This document shows positions 1 to 8,332 of a DNA stretch of 64,000 nucleotides, piece by piece. Each line of letters starts with the position of its first letter. Positions within the stretch are counted from its first letter, which is position 1. Both the position numbers and the translations under genes were made by a program. The notes beneath the pieces are model-generated. The model was not told the origin of the DNA. It saw only the letters and a list, made by a program, of their open reading frames with translations, and did no database searches. Origin of the DNA: JANWKQ01 sp964624635 (GTDB lineage Bacteria > Bacteroidota > Bacteroidia > CAIKAF01); the NCBI GenBank assembly GCA_964624635.1, contig CAZUXM010000007.1:1-64000 (forward strand), written 5' to 3'.

Positions 1-1
1 C

Positions 2-712
2 AGCTCATCTGCCCCCGTAGAAAACTATAGTGAGATTCAAAAAATAACCGGTAAAAAAATTGCGGTGTTAGATGTTGTAATGGATAACAAATCCATTCAA
101 CCTGCCGTAATGGATGCCTATAAAAACACCATTGAAAAACTCAAGAAAGAGGGAAACGAAATCATCACTGTAAAATTTCCATATCTTGATTTTTTAGTGC
201 CTGTATATTATGTACTTACTACTGCCGAAGCCTCGAGTAATTTATCGCGCTACGATGGAATTCATTACGGGTACCGAAGTAAGTCAGCTACTGATTTAGA
301 ATCAACGTATTTAAAAAGCCGCAGTGAGGGTTTTGGAAAAGAAGTAAAACGCCGTATCATGTTAGGCACTTTTGTATTGAGTGCCGGATATTATGATGCT
401 TATTATACCAAAGCACAAAAAGTTCGTCGCTTAGTAAAAGAAGCTACGGATGAAATTTTCAAAACCGCTGATTTTATATTGGTACCTTCTACTCCGGGTA
501 CTGCTTTTAAGTTTGGACAGAACAGCAGTGATCCTATTACCATGTACCTGGAAGATTTATTTACCGTACAGGCAAACATTACAGGGCACCCTGCTATTTC
601 AGTTCCTGTAACAAAAGATGAAAGTGGTTTACCTATCGGAATGCAACTGATGGCACCCGCTTTTGCAGAGAAAAACCTACTGCAAATGGCATCCTCTGTG
701 ATGAATTATTAA
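2..712 (+). CDS. gatA: Asp/Glu-tRNA amidotransferase subunit A, C-terminal part
   Basis: The reading frame is open from the window edge, so the 5' part with the amidase catalytic triad lies outside. The remaining 236 residues match the C-terminal half of GatA, the glutamine amidase of the GatCAB complex that converts misacylated Glu-tRNA(Gln) or Asp-tRNA(Asn) to the amidated form in the cytoplasm. Recognisable pieces are LGTFVLSAGYYDAYY, a KAQKVRRLV segment, LVPSTPGTAF and the ending motif NITGHPAISVP followed by GLPIGMQL. GatA rather than a general amidase is favoured by the YYDAYY and AQKVRRL segments. The GTG at position 65 is internal and not the real start. Confidence 0.9.
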   Translation, partial: SSSAPVENYSEIQKITGKKIAVLDVVMDNKSIQPAVMDAYKNTIEKLKKEGNEIITVKFPYLDFLVPVYYVLTTAEASSNLSRYDGIHYGYRSKSATDLESTYLKSRSEGFGKEVKRRIMLGTFVLSAGYYDAYYTKAQKVRRLVKEATDEIFKTADFILVPSTPGTAFKFGQNSSDPITMYLEDLFTVQANITGHPAISVPVTKDESGLPIGMQLMAPAFAEKNLLQMASSVMNY

Positions 713-831
713 CATTTTTCAATTACCTCTTTTTAAGTACAGGCCTGCAACAATACCATGTTGTTAACACCGTTACTCTATGAAACACCTTGATGGTTAT
801 AAATATTTTTTGCAGTTTTAGCCAATTGAAA

Positions 832-2370
832 ATGAAATCGGCTGCTGTGATAAAAAGAATTTTACCCCTTATTTTTTGCTTACAACTCACCTTAACGTTT
901 GCTCAAAATGATGCCGGTAATGTAAGTCCTGATGATCCTGTATTGGCTCAAATGGATAGTTTGGATGTATTACACTTCTTTAATCACCACAACTTTTCTG
1001 ACGACAGAAATAAGCTGAATATTTATAACTATGCTAAAGACAGTATTCCTGCTTTTACGGATGATATCTATCGTGAAAGAATGGAAAAACTGGATAGAGA
1101 TACACCCTTCGAATTAGATTATAACCAAGAAGTAAAAACGTATATCGACCTTTATGCTTTGAAACGCAGAGGCACCGTTGCCAAATGTTTAGGAATGGCA
1201 GAGCTATATTTTCCATTATTTGAGCAAAAGCTATCTCAACATAAAATGCCTTTAGAGTTAAAATACCTGGCCATTGTAGAATCTGCTTTAAATCCAACAG
1301 CCAAATCAAGAGTAGGTGCCGGAGGCTTATGGCAATTTATGGTCGCTACCGGAAAAATGTATGGTTTACGCGTTACGTCTTATATTGACGAAAGATTTGA
1401 TCCTGAAAAATCAACCGAGATAGCTTGCGTATATTTAAAGTATTTGTACAAATATTTTCAAAACGACTGGCAATTAGCATTGGCTGCTTATAACTGTGGA
1501 GCAGGAAACGTAAACAAAGCCATTCGCCGCTCTGGAGGAAAAAGAACTTTTTGGGAGATTCGCCCCTATCTACCTAAGGAAACTGCCGGTTATGTACCTG
1601 CATTTATTGCTGTCAATTATATCATGGCGTATCATAAAGAACATAATATTTATCCTAATAAGCCTAAATATTTCCACTATGAAATTGACAGTGTTTGGGC
1701 AAGCAAACAAGTAAAGTTTAGCCAGATTACTCAATATGTAAATATTTCACTGGAAGATCTTCGTTTGTTGAACCCAAGCTATATACAGGATTTTGTTCCG
1801 GGAGGTGATTATGGATATGCTATTTATCTTCCTAAAAATTATATCGGCGACTTCTTAGCCAATGAAGAAAATATCTATAAATATTCGGCAGATCCTGAAA
1901 CGTTATTGGTGGCAGATAATACCACCAAAACAGATAGTTCAAAAACTGATACCACTAAAACTAATAATAATGCGCAGGTTGCTGTAAATAATAATTCCGG
2001 TGATTATAAATTTATTGAACATAAGGTTCAAAAAGGTGAATATCTATCTATTTTGGCTCGTAAGTACAACGTTTCTATTGATAGCATAAAAGTGTGGAAT
2101 CAAATGACTACAGAGGTCATTTATATTGGTCAAAACATTAAGATCAAGGTAAAAAATGATGGTAGCAATAATTCCAACCAATATGCTAACAATGCCAATA
2201 ATAATACACAGCAATCTACCACCAAATACCACACTATTAAAAGTGGTGATACTTTATGGGCCTTGGCTCAAAAATACAATACAACGGTAGATAAACTCAA
2301 AAGCTGGAACAAGCTGTATAATGGAAAAACCATTTATATAGGCATGAAGCTGATAGTAAAAAAGGCATAA
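832..2370 (+). CDS. Secreted lytic transglycosylase with LysM repeats (MltD-like)
   Basis: A 512-residue cell-wall enzyme expected to cleave the MurNAc-GlcNAc bond of peptidoglycan in the periplasm. I chose ATG 832 because it gives a signal peptide (MKSAAVIKRI followed by a hydrophobic stretch ending in TFAQ); the frame is open upstream to a TTG at 790. The SLT domain spans about residues 110-260, with the catalytic-type ESALNP motif (Glu about 150) and GAGGLWQFM, then AAYNCGAGNV. A weak LysM-like segment follows near 290-335, an Asn/Thr-rich linker, and two clear LysM peptidoglycan-binding repeats at about 396-440 and 466-510. The domain order is that of MltD-type proteins common in Bacteroidota. 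Confidence 0.88.
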   Translation: MKSAAVIKRILPLIFCLQLTLTFAQNDAGNVSPDDPVLAQMDSLDVLHFFNHHNFSDDRNKLNIYNYAKDSIPAFTDDIYRERMEKLDRDTPFELDYNQEVKTYIDLYALKRRGTVAKCLGMAELYFPLFEQKLSQHKMPLELKYLAIVESALNPTAKSRVGAGGLWQFMVATGKMYGLRVTSYIDERFDPEKSTEIACVYLKYLYKYFQNDWQLALAAYNCGAGNVNKAIRRSGGKRTFWEIRPYLPKETAGYVPAFIAVNYIMAYHKEHNIYPNKPKYFHYEIDSVWASKQVKFSQITQYVNISLEDLRLLNPSYIQDFVPGGDYGYAIYLPKNYIGDFLANEENIYKYSADPETLLVADNTTKTDSSKTDTTKTNNNAQVAVNNNSGDYKFIEHKVQKGEYLSILARKYNVSIDSIKVWNQMTTEVIYIGQNIKIKVKNDGSNNSNQYANNANNNTQQSTTKYHTIKSGDTLWALAQKYNTTVDKLKSWNKLYNGKTIYIGMKLIVKKA

Positions 2371-2379
2371 ACCTTTTCA

Positions 2380-2387
2380 TATCTTTG
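2380..2387 (+). promoter_or_regulatory. -7 promoter box TATCTTTG for the RluA-type gene
   Basis: Exact match to the Bacteroidota -7 consensus TAnnTTTG. Its last base lies only four bases before the GTG start at 2392, so a transcript from it would begin at or next to the start codon. No TTTG -33 element is seen at the usual spacing. Confidence 0.55.
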
Positions 2388-2391
2388 CTCC

Positions 2392-3033
2392 GTGAACATC
2401 GAAAACTATATTCTCTTCGAAGACAAAGACATAATTGTGATTGATAAACCGGCAGGTTTACAAGCGGAACGAGACCGATTTGGTCATCCAAGTTTAGAAG
2501 AAGAAGTACAGAATTATCTGGAGAAATACCACCGTAATCATTATTTAGGAATTGTTCACCGATTAGATCGTCCTGTATGTGGAGTAATTATTATGGCGAA
2601 AAAATTATCTACTTTAAAAAAGTTACAAATACAGATGCAGGAAGATGAATGGGAAAAGATATACCGGGGTTGGGTTCATGGAACACTAAAAAGTTCTATG
2701 GGAAAACTGGAACATTTTTTAGTGAAAGATCCCAAACAAAAAAAAGCTTTGATTTACAACGAATATCAACCTGAAGCAAAATCATGTTCATTACGATACG
2801 CTGTTCTGGATGAAAAAGATGGTAATACTCTATTAGAAGTTCAACTCATTACAGGACGTTATCACCAGATTAGGGCTCAACTGGGTTTTATAGGCAATCC
2901 TATAATTGGTGATCAATTATATGGTAGCAGTATTAAACTCGAAAACAAAATTATGTTACAGGCCTATGGTTTGCACATCAATCATCCGGTAACCGGCGAG
3001 GCTTTGGAATTTGAATCAAAGCAAACCCTTTAA
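2392..3033 (+). CDS. RluA-family RNA pseudouridine synthase
   Basis: A 213-residue enzyme expected to isomerise uridine to pseudouridine in rRNA or tRNA. The catalytic motif reads HRLDRPVCG with the catalytic Asp at about residue 59, preceded by an IDKPAGL segment and followed by LITGRYHQIRAQL and GDQLYG, all typical of the RluA/RsuA fold. There is no N-terminal S4 domain, as in the short RluA/RluC-like members, so the RNA target cannot be assigned. The GTG start is chosen because a -7 box directly abuts it. The last four bases overlap the 3' end of the convergent caspase-like gene. Confidence 0.88.
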   Translation: MNIENYILFEDKDIIVIDKPAGLQAERDRFGHPSLEEEVQNYLEKYHRNHYLGIVHRLDRPVCGVIIMAKKLSTLKKLQIQMQEDEWEKIYRGWVHGTLKSSMGKLEHFLVKDPKQKKALIYNEYQPEAKSCSLRYAVLDEKDGNTLLEVQLITGRYHQIRAQLGFIGNPIIGDQLYGSSIKLENKIMLQAYGLHINHPVTGEALEFESKQTL

Positions 3034-5588
3034 TTTTTCTTTTTCACCCACTTCTTAAATTGCGAATTATTTTTACTCAGGTTTTTATAGTCGGTATCCA
3101 ATAGAAAATCAGATTTTTTATATTCTGGTTTGTATTGTAAATAATTTTCCAATTGTTCAATACATGCTTCAGCATTTTGTTGTAAAGCATAAATACGACC
3201 TAATTCAAAATAAGCGTCTGTATATTTAGGATCCGTTTTTATACACTCTTTGTAATAAGTTTCTGCAGTAGCATTATCTCCTTTTACATATGAAATATAT
3301 GCATAGTTATACTTATATACAGCAATGGTAGGCATCATTTCAACCAACTTATACATAAGGGGTAAGGTTTTATCATAATCTCCCTGATTATAATACATAA
3401 GCCCCAATTCGTTCATGGCCTGGTAATAAAACGGGTTGATTTTAATGGCTTCATTATATGCCGCTTCAGCTGTTGTATAATCATACCATTTTTCATACAC
3501 TTTTGCCAAGCCATACCAGGCTTCTGCAGTTAGACTATCAAAGTAAATGGTATAGTTGTAAAACTCTTTCGCCAAAGTATCTAAATCATTTTTAAATAGC
3601 ATGTCTGCTACACTGAGGTATGATCTTGGATCCGTTGAATCGGCTGCTATCATTTGGTTAATATAGTACATAGCACTGTCACCGTTCGGGTCATTCTCTA
3701 AATAAATTTGGGTTAAACCTGCATAAGCATGTGTTTGTTTTTTATCATATCTTATAGCAGTATAAAAATGTTTCTTGGCTTCAGGAATACTATCATAATC
3801 AATCATTCGATAGCCTTTAAACATATGCAGTGTAGGGTCCTTCGGGTCTTTTTTAAGTGCTATATTCACATAAAATAAACTGGAGTCAGTATCACCCATA
3901 TACCACTTAAGAACCCCTATACCGCCCCATGAATTTTGAAAATTGGAATCGAGTTGCACTGCTTTTCGTAAATAATAATCAGCACTATCCCATATTCCTT
4001 TGTTCATATAATAAAATCCAAGATTGTGAGTAGGATACAACCAATTAGGCGCTAACTCCATTCCCTTTTGATATGCAACTTTTGCATCATCTACTTTATT
4101 TAAGTAGGTAAGTAAGATCCCTTGAATATTATACAAATAAGCAGCATCCGGTTTTATTTGAATGGCACTGTCAATTTTATCCAGACAATATTGAATTTCA
4201 AAACTCTTATGTGATTGCCAGTTTTGGTGACCTTCTAAAAATAGCAAGTTTACTTTGATATCTATTGCATTAAAATAAGCCGGGTTAGCTATGCTTTCAA
4301 ACTTTTTTAGTTTCAGATAAGCGGTGTGAAAATAATCATAGGTATAAAGGTTGTTATTTTGTGATGCATTTAAATAAGTGTTGATGACCTTTGCTACATC
4401 GGTCATTAACATACTGCTTAATTCAGATTTTAATTGACTTGCCAGTGTTGGAGTTAACCTTTTATCATCTAACATGATTTGTAAAATATCATAGGCTCCT
4501 GAACTATCAATAAGATTATCATTGTTGACTGCCTCTTCAAATTTTTCGTAGATATCGCCCATGCCAATCTCTTTCATTTGGGTACCAAGATCTACTCCTT
4601 TATTGGCTGATAAAAGTGCATTATCTTCATTGTATTTGGTTCCGTTGTGCAATTGGTTCCATAGTTTTTTCTTTTCTTCAGCATTTACCAAACTAATCAC
4701 CAATGCATCATTTCCCTTGCAGCAGTATGCAGGGGTTTGTCGGTATGATTCTGATATAGTATCATAGGTAGCTCTGTTTACACTACGTTTTACATAGTCA
4801 TACAGTTCCCCCAATGTAACTTTTCCGTTCTCCGGTTCTACATCTGCCATCCCTTTTAATCCATTAATTAAATGCCATGAAAATAATCCGCGACCATTTC
4901 CCCACTGAGGACCTTCGAAAGAAACCTGGTTAGATGAACATGACATCAACTGAATTTCACCTGCCGACTTTTCGAATATTTGCTCGTATGCTACTCTTTG
5001 TCCCTCTGCACCTCCCGGCATTTCATTGGTACGGCATGCATCTGTAATCAACATAACATTTACTTTTTGTTCAGTAAGTTCGCTTATTACTACTTTGAGT
5101 GTATGGATATTAATCAATCCCATACCAGTGAGGTAATGGTTTTTTTCTTTACTTCCCTTACCTGCCGGTGCATCGTATGCCAATAAAAAAGCTAAATCTG
5201 CTCTATATGCATCACCGTGACCGGAGAAATATATATACACCATATCGCCCGGAACAGCTCTTTCCTTAATACCATTAAATCGATTCCAAAATTCACCCAT
5301 AGTAGCATGCTCGTTAATAAGGGTGTCTATATTATTGGGGTCTACTTTACCGCCGGAAACCGAAGTAAGGTATTTATAAAACTCCCGGGCATCATCATCA
5401 GCATAATTGAGTGATTTATAGGTAGTGGGTGATTGATATTTTGAAATACCACAGATAAGGGCATAGGTTTTTCCTTTGATAGAATTGTTAGTGCTTACCA
5501 CTCCTGCATCAGCCCCTTTGGTATTTTGCGCATTGGAAAAAACAATACCTATACACAATAAAACAACCCATAAAAAATACTTTTTCAT
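3030..5588 (-). CDS. Secreted caspase-like peptidase with C-terminal TPR repeats
   Basis: An 852-residue protein with a signal peptide (MKKYFLWVVL... ending SNAQ) and an N-terminal caspase/metacaspase (peptidase C14) domain at about residues 40-290. The catalytic dyad is visible: His124 in YFSGHGD and Cys185 in ITDACR. The acidic neighbourhood YADDDAREF matches the start of caspase-fold domains. From about residue 440 to the end there are roughly ten TPR-like repeats (recurring Y-x-G/A-x2-Y and AxxxYxxAI patterns). Substrate is unknown; the family includes proteolytic signalling proteins and cell-death effectors, but export argues for an envelope role here. It may be transcribed from TACATTTG on the minus strand at 5615-5622. 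Confidence 0.85.
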   Translation of the reverse strand: MKKYFLWVVLLCIGIVFSNAQNTKGADAGVVSTNNSIKGKTYALICGISKYQSPTTYKSLNYADDDAREFYKYLTSVSGGKVDPNNIDTLINEHATMGEFWNRFNGIKERAVPGDMVYIYFSGHGDAYRADLAFLLAYDAPAGKGSKEKNHYLTGMGLINIHTLKVVISELTEQKVNVMLITDACRTNEMPGGAEGQRVAYEQIFEKSAGEIQLMSCSSNQVSFEGPQWGNGRGLFSWHLINGLKGMADVEPENGKVTLGELYDYVKRSVNRATYDTISESYRQTPAYCCKGNDALVISLVNAEEKKKLWNQLHNGTKYNEDNALLSANKGVDLGTQMKEIGMGDIYEKFEEAVNNDNLIDSSGAYDILQIMLDDKRLTPTLASQLKSELSSMLMTDVAKVINTYLNASQNNNLYTYDYFHTAYLKLKKFESIANPAYFNAIDIKVNLLFLEGHQNWQSHKSFEIQYCLDKIDSAIQIKPDAAYLYNIQGILLTYLNKVDDAKVAYQKGMELAPNWLYPTHNLGFYYMNKGIWDSADYYLRKAVQLDSNFQNSWGGIGVLKWYMGDTDSSLFYVNIALKKDPKDPTLHMFKGYRMIDYDSIPEAKKHFYTAIRYDKKQTHAYAGLTQIYLENDPNGDSAMYYINQMIAADSTDPRSYLSVADMLFKNDLDTLAKEFYNYTIYFDSLTAEAWYGLAKVYEKWYDYTTAEAAYNEAIKINPFYYQAMNELGLMYYNQGDYDKTLPLMYKLVEMMPTIAVYKYNYAYISYVKGDNATAETYYKECIKTDPKYTDAYFELGRIYALQQNAEACIEQLENYLQYKPEYKKSDFLLDTDYKNLSKNNSQFKKWVKKKN

Positions 5589-5614
5589 TGGTTTAAGATT
5601 GATTTAAATCATAA

Positions 5615-5622
5615 CAAATGTA
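5615..5622 (-). promoter_or_regulatory. -7 promoter box TACATTTG for the caspase-TPR gene
   Basis: Minus-strand match to TAnnTTTG lying 26 bases before the ATG at 5588. No clear -33 TTTG is seen at the expected spacing, so this rests on the -7 box alone. Confidence 0.45.
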
Positions 5623-5682
5623 ACGTAAATTACAGAGATTTTACGCTACCTATAAATAAGTAGAAATGCTTTCTTCTTAGAT

Positions 5683-6153
5683 TTAATTCAAGGTCCCTGC
5701 AATTTTCATGGAAAGATTGGGCACCATGTTTTTGAAGAGATTGCGGAGTTCTTCAATTTTACCTGTAATGTTTCCGAATTGGGTCCCTCCACATGTTTCT
5801 GTATATCCATCCTGTTTATCCTCATCACTCCAGTACAGAAAAAAAGAATCGGAGGTTCCACCGGTACAACCTTTGTTTTCTTTTCCTTTTTTAGCATATC
5901 GAATATTACACTTTCGTACTTGTTTTTTGAATTGTTCTAAATCCAATCGGGTTATGCTAAACCTCTCTTCCAGTAATAAATCTCCATAACTATCTACACG
6001 GAACATTACATTGGTATCTTCAATAGAAATCATATAGCTCCTATGATATTCAGGAGGAACGGAGGCATCGTGAAATTCATAAACGAATCCACCTCCGTAA
6101 GTTTGTGCATAAATATTTGACGCTAAAAAAAAGATAATAAAAAGATATTTCAT
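5683..6153 (-). CDS. Small secreted protein, paralogue of its upstream neighbour
   Basis: A 156-residue protein with a signal peptide (MKYLFIIFFLASNIYA). I do not recognise the family. It is clearly a tandem paralogue of the gene at 6158-6631: both share a motif GCTGG-x2-(S/T)D-(S/T)-F near the middle, then CGGT-x2-GN and a final (F/L)KxMVP segment, with three Cys at equivalent positions. Only four bases separate it from the upstream copy, so the two are probably co-transcribed. It is likely periplasmic or secreted; no enzyme motif is visible. Confidence 0.7.
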   Translation of the reverse strand: MKYLFIIFFLASNIYAQTYGGGFVYEFHDASVPPEYHRSYMISIEDTNVMFRVDSYGDLLLEERFSITRLDLEQFKKQVRKCNIRYAKKGKENKGCTGGTSDSFFLYWSDEDKQDGYTETCGGTQFGNITGKIEELRNLFKNMVPNLSMKIAGTLN

Positions 6154-6157
6154 CTTT

Positions 6158-6631
6158 TTATTTTAACTGCTTTTTGGTTGTGCTTAGTTTATAATCGAAA
6201 CCCGGAACCATTTCTTTAAAATGTTTAACAGCTTTAGCAACATCTCCTTTTAGGTTTCCGCTATCGGTACCACCGCAATGATATACATAACCCTCTAATG
6301 TTTTACTTTTATTGGTGATAATAAAAGTGTCAGTATCACCTCCGGTGCAACCCTCATTTTTCGTTTCTGATTTAGAGGCTAAAAAACAATTATCGAAATT
6401 ATTTGAAAAGGCTATGTAATGATCTTTGTTGATGGCTCTGTTTTCATCAATAACAGCTTTGTCACCTTCAAATACCTGAAAACGTACATTGGTTTTACTT
6501 ACATCAATCTGAATGTTACGGCTAAATTCAGGACCGGTAGATACATCGGTAAACTTATAGGTAAAACTTTTTTGGGCTGTTACAACTGAGAGGCAAGCTA
6601 TTGCCAATAAACATACAAATAGGTTTTTCAT
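6158..6631 (-). CDS. Small secreted protein, tandem paralogue
   Basis: A 157-residue protein with a signal peptide (MKNLFVCLLAIACLSVVTAQ). It is the first gene of a two-gene tandem with 5683-6153. Conserved landmarks with that copy are GCTGGDTDTF, CGGTDSGN and KEMVPGF, and three aligned cysteines that could form disulfides or bind a ligand in the oxidising periplasm. The Lys-rich C-terminus (TTKKQLK) differs from its paralogue. Function unknown. A near-consensus -7 box (TATTTTAG on the minus strand, about 6660-6667) lies 28 bases upstream. Confidence 0.7.
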   Translation of the reverse strand: MKNLFVCLLAIACLSVVTAQKSFTYKFTDVSTGPEFSRNIQIDVSKTNVRFQVFEGDKAVIDENRAINKDHYIAFSNNFDNCFLASKSETKNEGCTGGDTDTFIITNKSKTLEGYVYHCGGTDSGNLKGDVAKAVKHFKEMVPGFDYKLSTTKKQLK

Positions 6632-6681
6632 AGTATTGAGCTTTAAAGTGATATGGCACTAAAATACAAAAATCTTTATTT

Positions 6682-6838
6682 CGCCGCTGATAGTAGTGGC
6701 AGCTGCCTGCTGTAAATGGTTAATTGCATACCAGGTTTGCTGAGTAAAGGGCACGAATACCAGGCAAACCCCTGTTGCCCTGCCATTTGCAGCGGGCACT
6801 ACAGCGAATAGCAGCTCCCGACCAATCGGGAAGGCGCC
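6682..6838. repeat. GC-rich structured intergenic element with possible nested pseudoknot
   Basis: A stretch richer in G+C than its surroundings. Bases 6706-6719 pair with 6783-6796 as 14 continuous pairs (two G-U if read as RNA), extended past a 7-base bulge by 6693-6698 with 6797-6802. Inside, GGTTTGC (6734-6740) pairs with GCAAACC (6764-6770), while AGGGCA (6748-6753) pairs with TGCCCT (6776-6781), which is the crossing order of an H-type pseudoknot. A hairpin TCCCGA/TCGGGA (6816-6831) and CGCC/GGCG (6682-6685, 6833-6836) could close the whole. ATACCAGG occurs twice (6728, 6757). The cfa promoter lies downstream, so this is more likely a dispersed palindromic element or an independent RNA than a cfa leader. 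Confidence 0.55.
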
Positions 6839-6860
6839 CTAATTGCCTAAGCAGATATAG

Positions 6861-6890
6861 TTGGTATCACGTTAAAAAACCTTAACTTCG
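6861..6890 (+). promoter_or_regulatory. Promoter of the cyclopropane-fatty-acid synthase gene
   Basis: TTG at 6861-6863, a 19-base spacer, then TAACTTCG at 6883-6890, a one-base variant of the Bacteroidota -7 box. The spacing agrees with the -33/-7 arrangement. The ATG at 6916 follows 25 bases later, leaving a short leader that excludes the structured element upstream. Confidence 0.6.
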
Positions 6891-6915
6891 CGCCACTTTA
6901 AAAAACAAAGATTCA

Positions 6916-8160
6916 ATGGAAAAAAATGCATTAGATTTTATTGAAGTAAAATCTCCATCAGTTAAAAGTAGATATACTGCCGGTAAAAGAGGTTCTTTCG
7001 GACATTTTGTGGAAGACTATATTAGCGGTAAAGTGGATGTGAAAGGAGATTTTGAAGAGTTCATGAATCTTCGCAGTACTTACTTCGATTTTAAATTAAC
7101 AGGTCACCACGTAAAGTTCTTCTTTAGCCGTATGATTCCTGAAGTAGTAAGTCACTCTAAAAAACAAGATGAAAGAATTGTACGTGAACACTATGACAGA
7201 GGTAATGATTTCTTTAGCTTCTTCTTAGGCCCACGTATGGTATATACCGGTGGTTTCTGGATTGACAGAGCTAACGAAACTCTTGAGCAAGCTCAAGACC
7301 GTAAAATGACCATGGTTTGCGAAAAACTCATGATGAAACCGGGTGATAAACACCTTGATATTGGTTGCGGTTGGGGTACTTTGGTAGCTTACGCTGCTAA
7401 ATATTATGGTACTGACAGTACCGGTATCACTTTGGCTCAAGATGGTACTGACCATGGTAATAAACAAATTGCTGCTCATGGAGTACAAGACAGAGCTCGT
7501 ATCCTTCGTATGGATTACCGTGATATGTTGTACAATCCAAGCAACACTCAAAAATTTGATAAGATTACTTGTTTAGAAATGGGGGAACACGTAGGTATTC
7601 GTAAGTTCCAGGGTTTCATTAACAAAATCTATGATAAATTGAATGATGACGGTATGTTCTATATTCAACAAGCTGGTTTACGTGCTAATCCGGGTATTAT
7701 GAAAAAAGGTCGTCACTGGGAAGATTTAGCTTGGGGATTATTTATGAACGAATATATTTTCTCAGGGGCTGATGCTTCAACTCCTCTTGGATTCCTTGTA
7801 AAATGTTTACAGGATGCCAACTTTGAGGTACAAACCGTTGAAAATATTGGTATTCACTATTCTCATACTTTACATGAGTGGTACAAAAACTGGGAAAGCA
7901 ATAAAGAAAAAGTATTGAGTACTTATGGCGAATGGTGGTACCGTTTATGGAGATTGTTCCTATACTGGTCAACCGTAATCGTTGCTAACGGATCATCTAC
8001 TTGTTGGAGTATTGCGGCTTATAAAAACTTAAACATTGATAAAGTAAATCGTAACCGTTACATAGGTCGTGAAAACTTAGGCGAAAGAATGATTTTAAAA
8101 AATGTAAGAACTTTCTCAACTGATGTTCCTTCTCCGTTTGAAAAAACTGTGTTGAGCTAA
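6916..8160 (+). CDS. cfa: Cyclopropane-fatty-acyl-phospholipid synthase family methyltransferase
   Basis: A 414-residue SAM-dependent enzyme expected to add a methylene bridge across the double bond of unsaturated phospholipid acyl chains at the inner membrane. Seen are the family-specific HYDRGNDFF near residues 102-110, the SAM-binding DIGCGWG at 148-154, the catalytic-region EMGEHVG, and a C-terminal segment NRNRYIGREN. Length fits the family. Related enzymes of the same fold methylate rather than cyclopropanate, so the exact product is inferred. It stands alone, with its own promoter and a strong terminator at 8185-8209. Confidence 0.85.
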   Translation: MEKNALDFIEVKSPSVKSRYTAGKRGSFGHFVEDYISGKVDVKGDFEEFMNLRSTYFDFKLTGHHVKFFFSRMIPEVVSHSKKQDERIVREHYDRGNDFFSFFLGPRMVYTGGFWIDRANETLEQAQDRKMTMVCEKLMMKPGDKHLDIGCGWGTLVAYAAKYYGTDSTGITLAQDGTDHGNKQIAAHGVQDRARILRMDYRDMLYNPSNTQKFDKITCLEMGEHVGIRKFQGFINKIYDKLNDDGMFYIQQAGLRANPGIMKKGRHWEDLAWGLFMNEYIFSGADASTPLGFLVKCLQDANFEVQTVENIGIHYSHTLHEWYKNWESNKEKVLSTYGEWWYRLWRLFLYWSTVIVANGSSTCWSIAAYKNLNIDKVNRNRYIGRENLGERMILKNVRTFSTDVPSPFEKTVLS

Positions 8161-8184
8161 AAACAACACATTAACCTATATTAT

Positions 8185-8212
8185 AAAGCCCTGAAAGTTT
8201 CAGGGCTTTTTT
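8185..8212 (+). terminator. Rho-independent terminator after the cfa gene
   Basis: AAAGCCCTG (8185-8193) pairs with CAGGGCTTT (8201-8209) around a short loop, followed by a run of T. It lies 25 bases after the stop codon. Confidence 0.85.
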
Positions 8213-8230
8213 TATATATATATTTGTGTT

Positions 8231-8320
8231 TAACCACAGAGTATCACAATGCAATACACAAAGGTCGCAGAGCTCAATTCTCTGTAGGCTCTGTGAAAAA
8301 ACTCTGTGTTCTCCGTGGTA
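8231..8320. repeat. Palindromic intergenic repeat rich in CACAGAG/CTCTGTG
   Basis: The left end TAACCACAGAG (8231-8241) is the near-inverse of the right end CTCCGTGGTA (8311-8320). Between them are further CTCTGTG and CTGTG units (8280-8307). From memory, similar ACCACAGAG...CTCTGTGG elements are scattered between genes in many Bacteroidota and other bacteria. It has no coding potential that looks real and ends 12 bases before the nitronate monooxygenase start. Confidence 0.55.
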
Positions 8321-8332
8321 AAAAAATATTTT

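Noticed and set aside
6682..6838. SAM-responsive riboswitch before the SAM-dependent cfa gene
   Set aside because: No match to SAM-I or SAM-II consensus, and a good promoter lies between the element and the gene.
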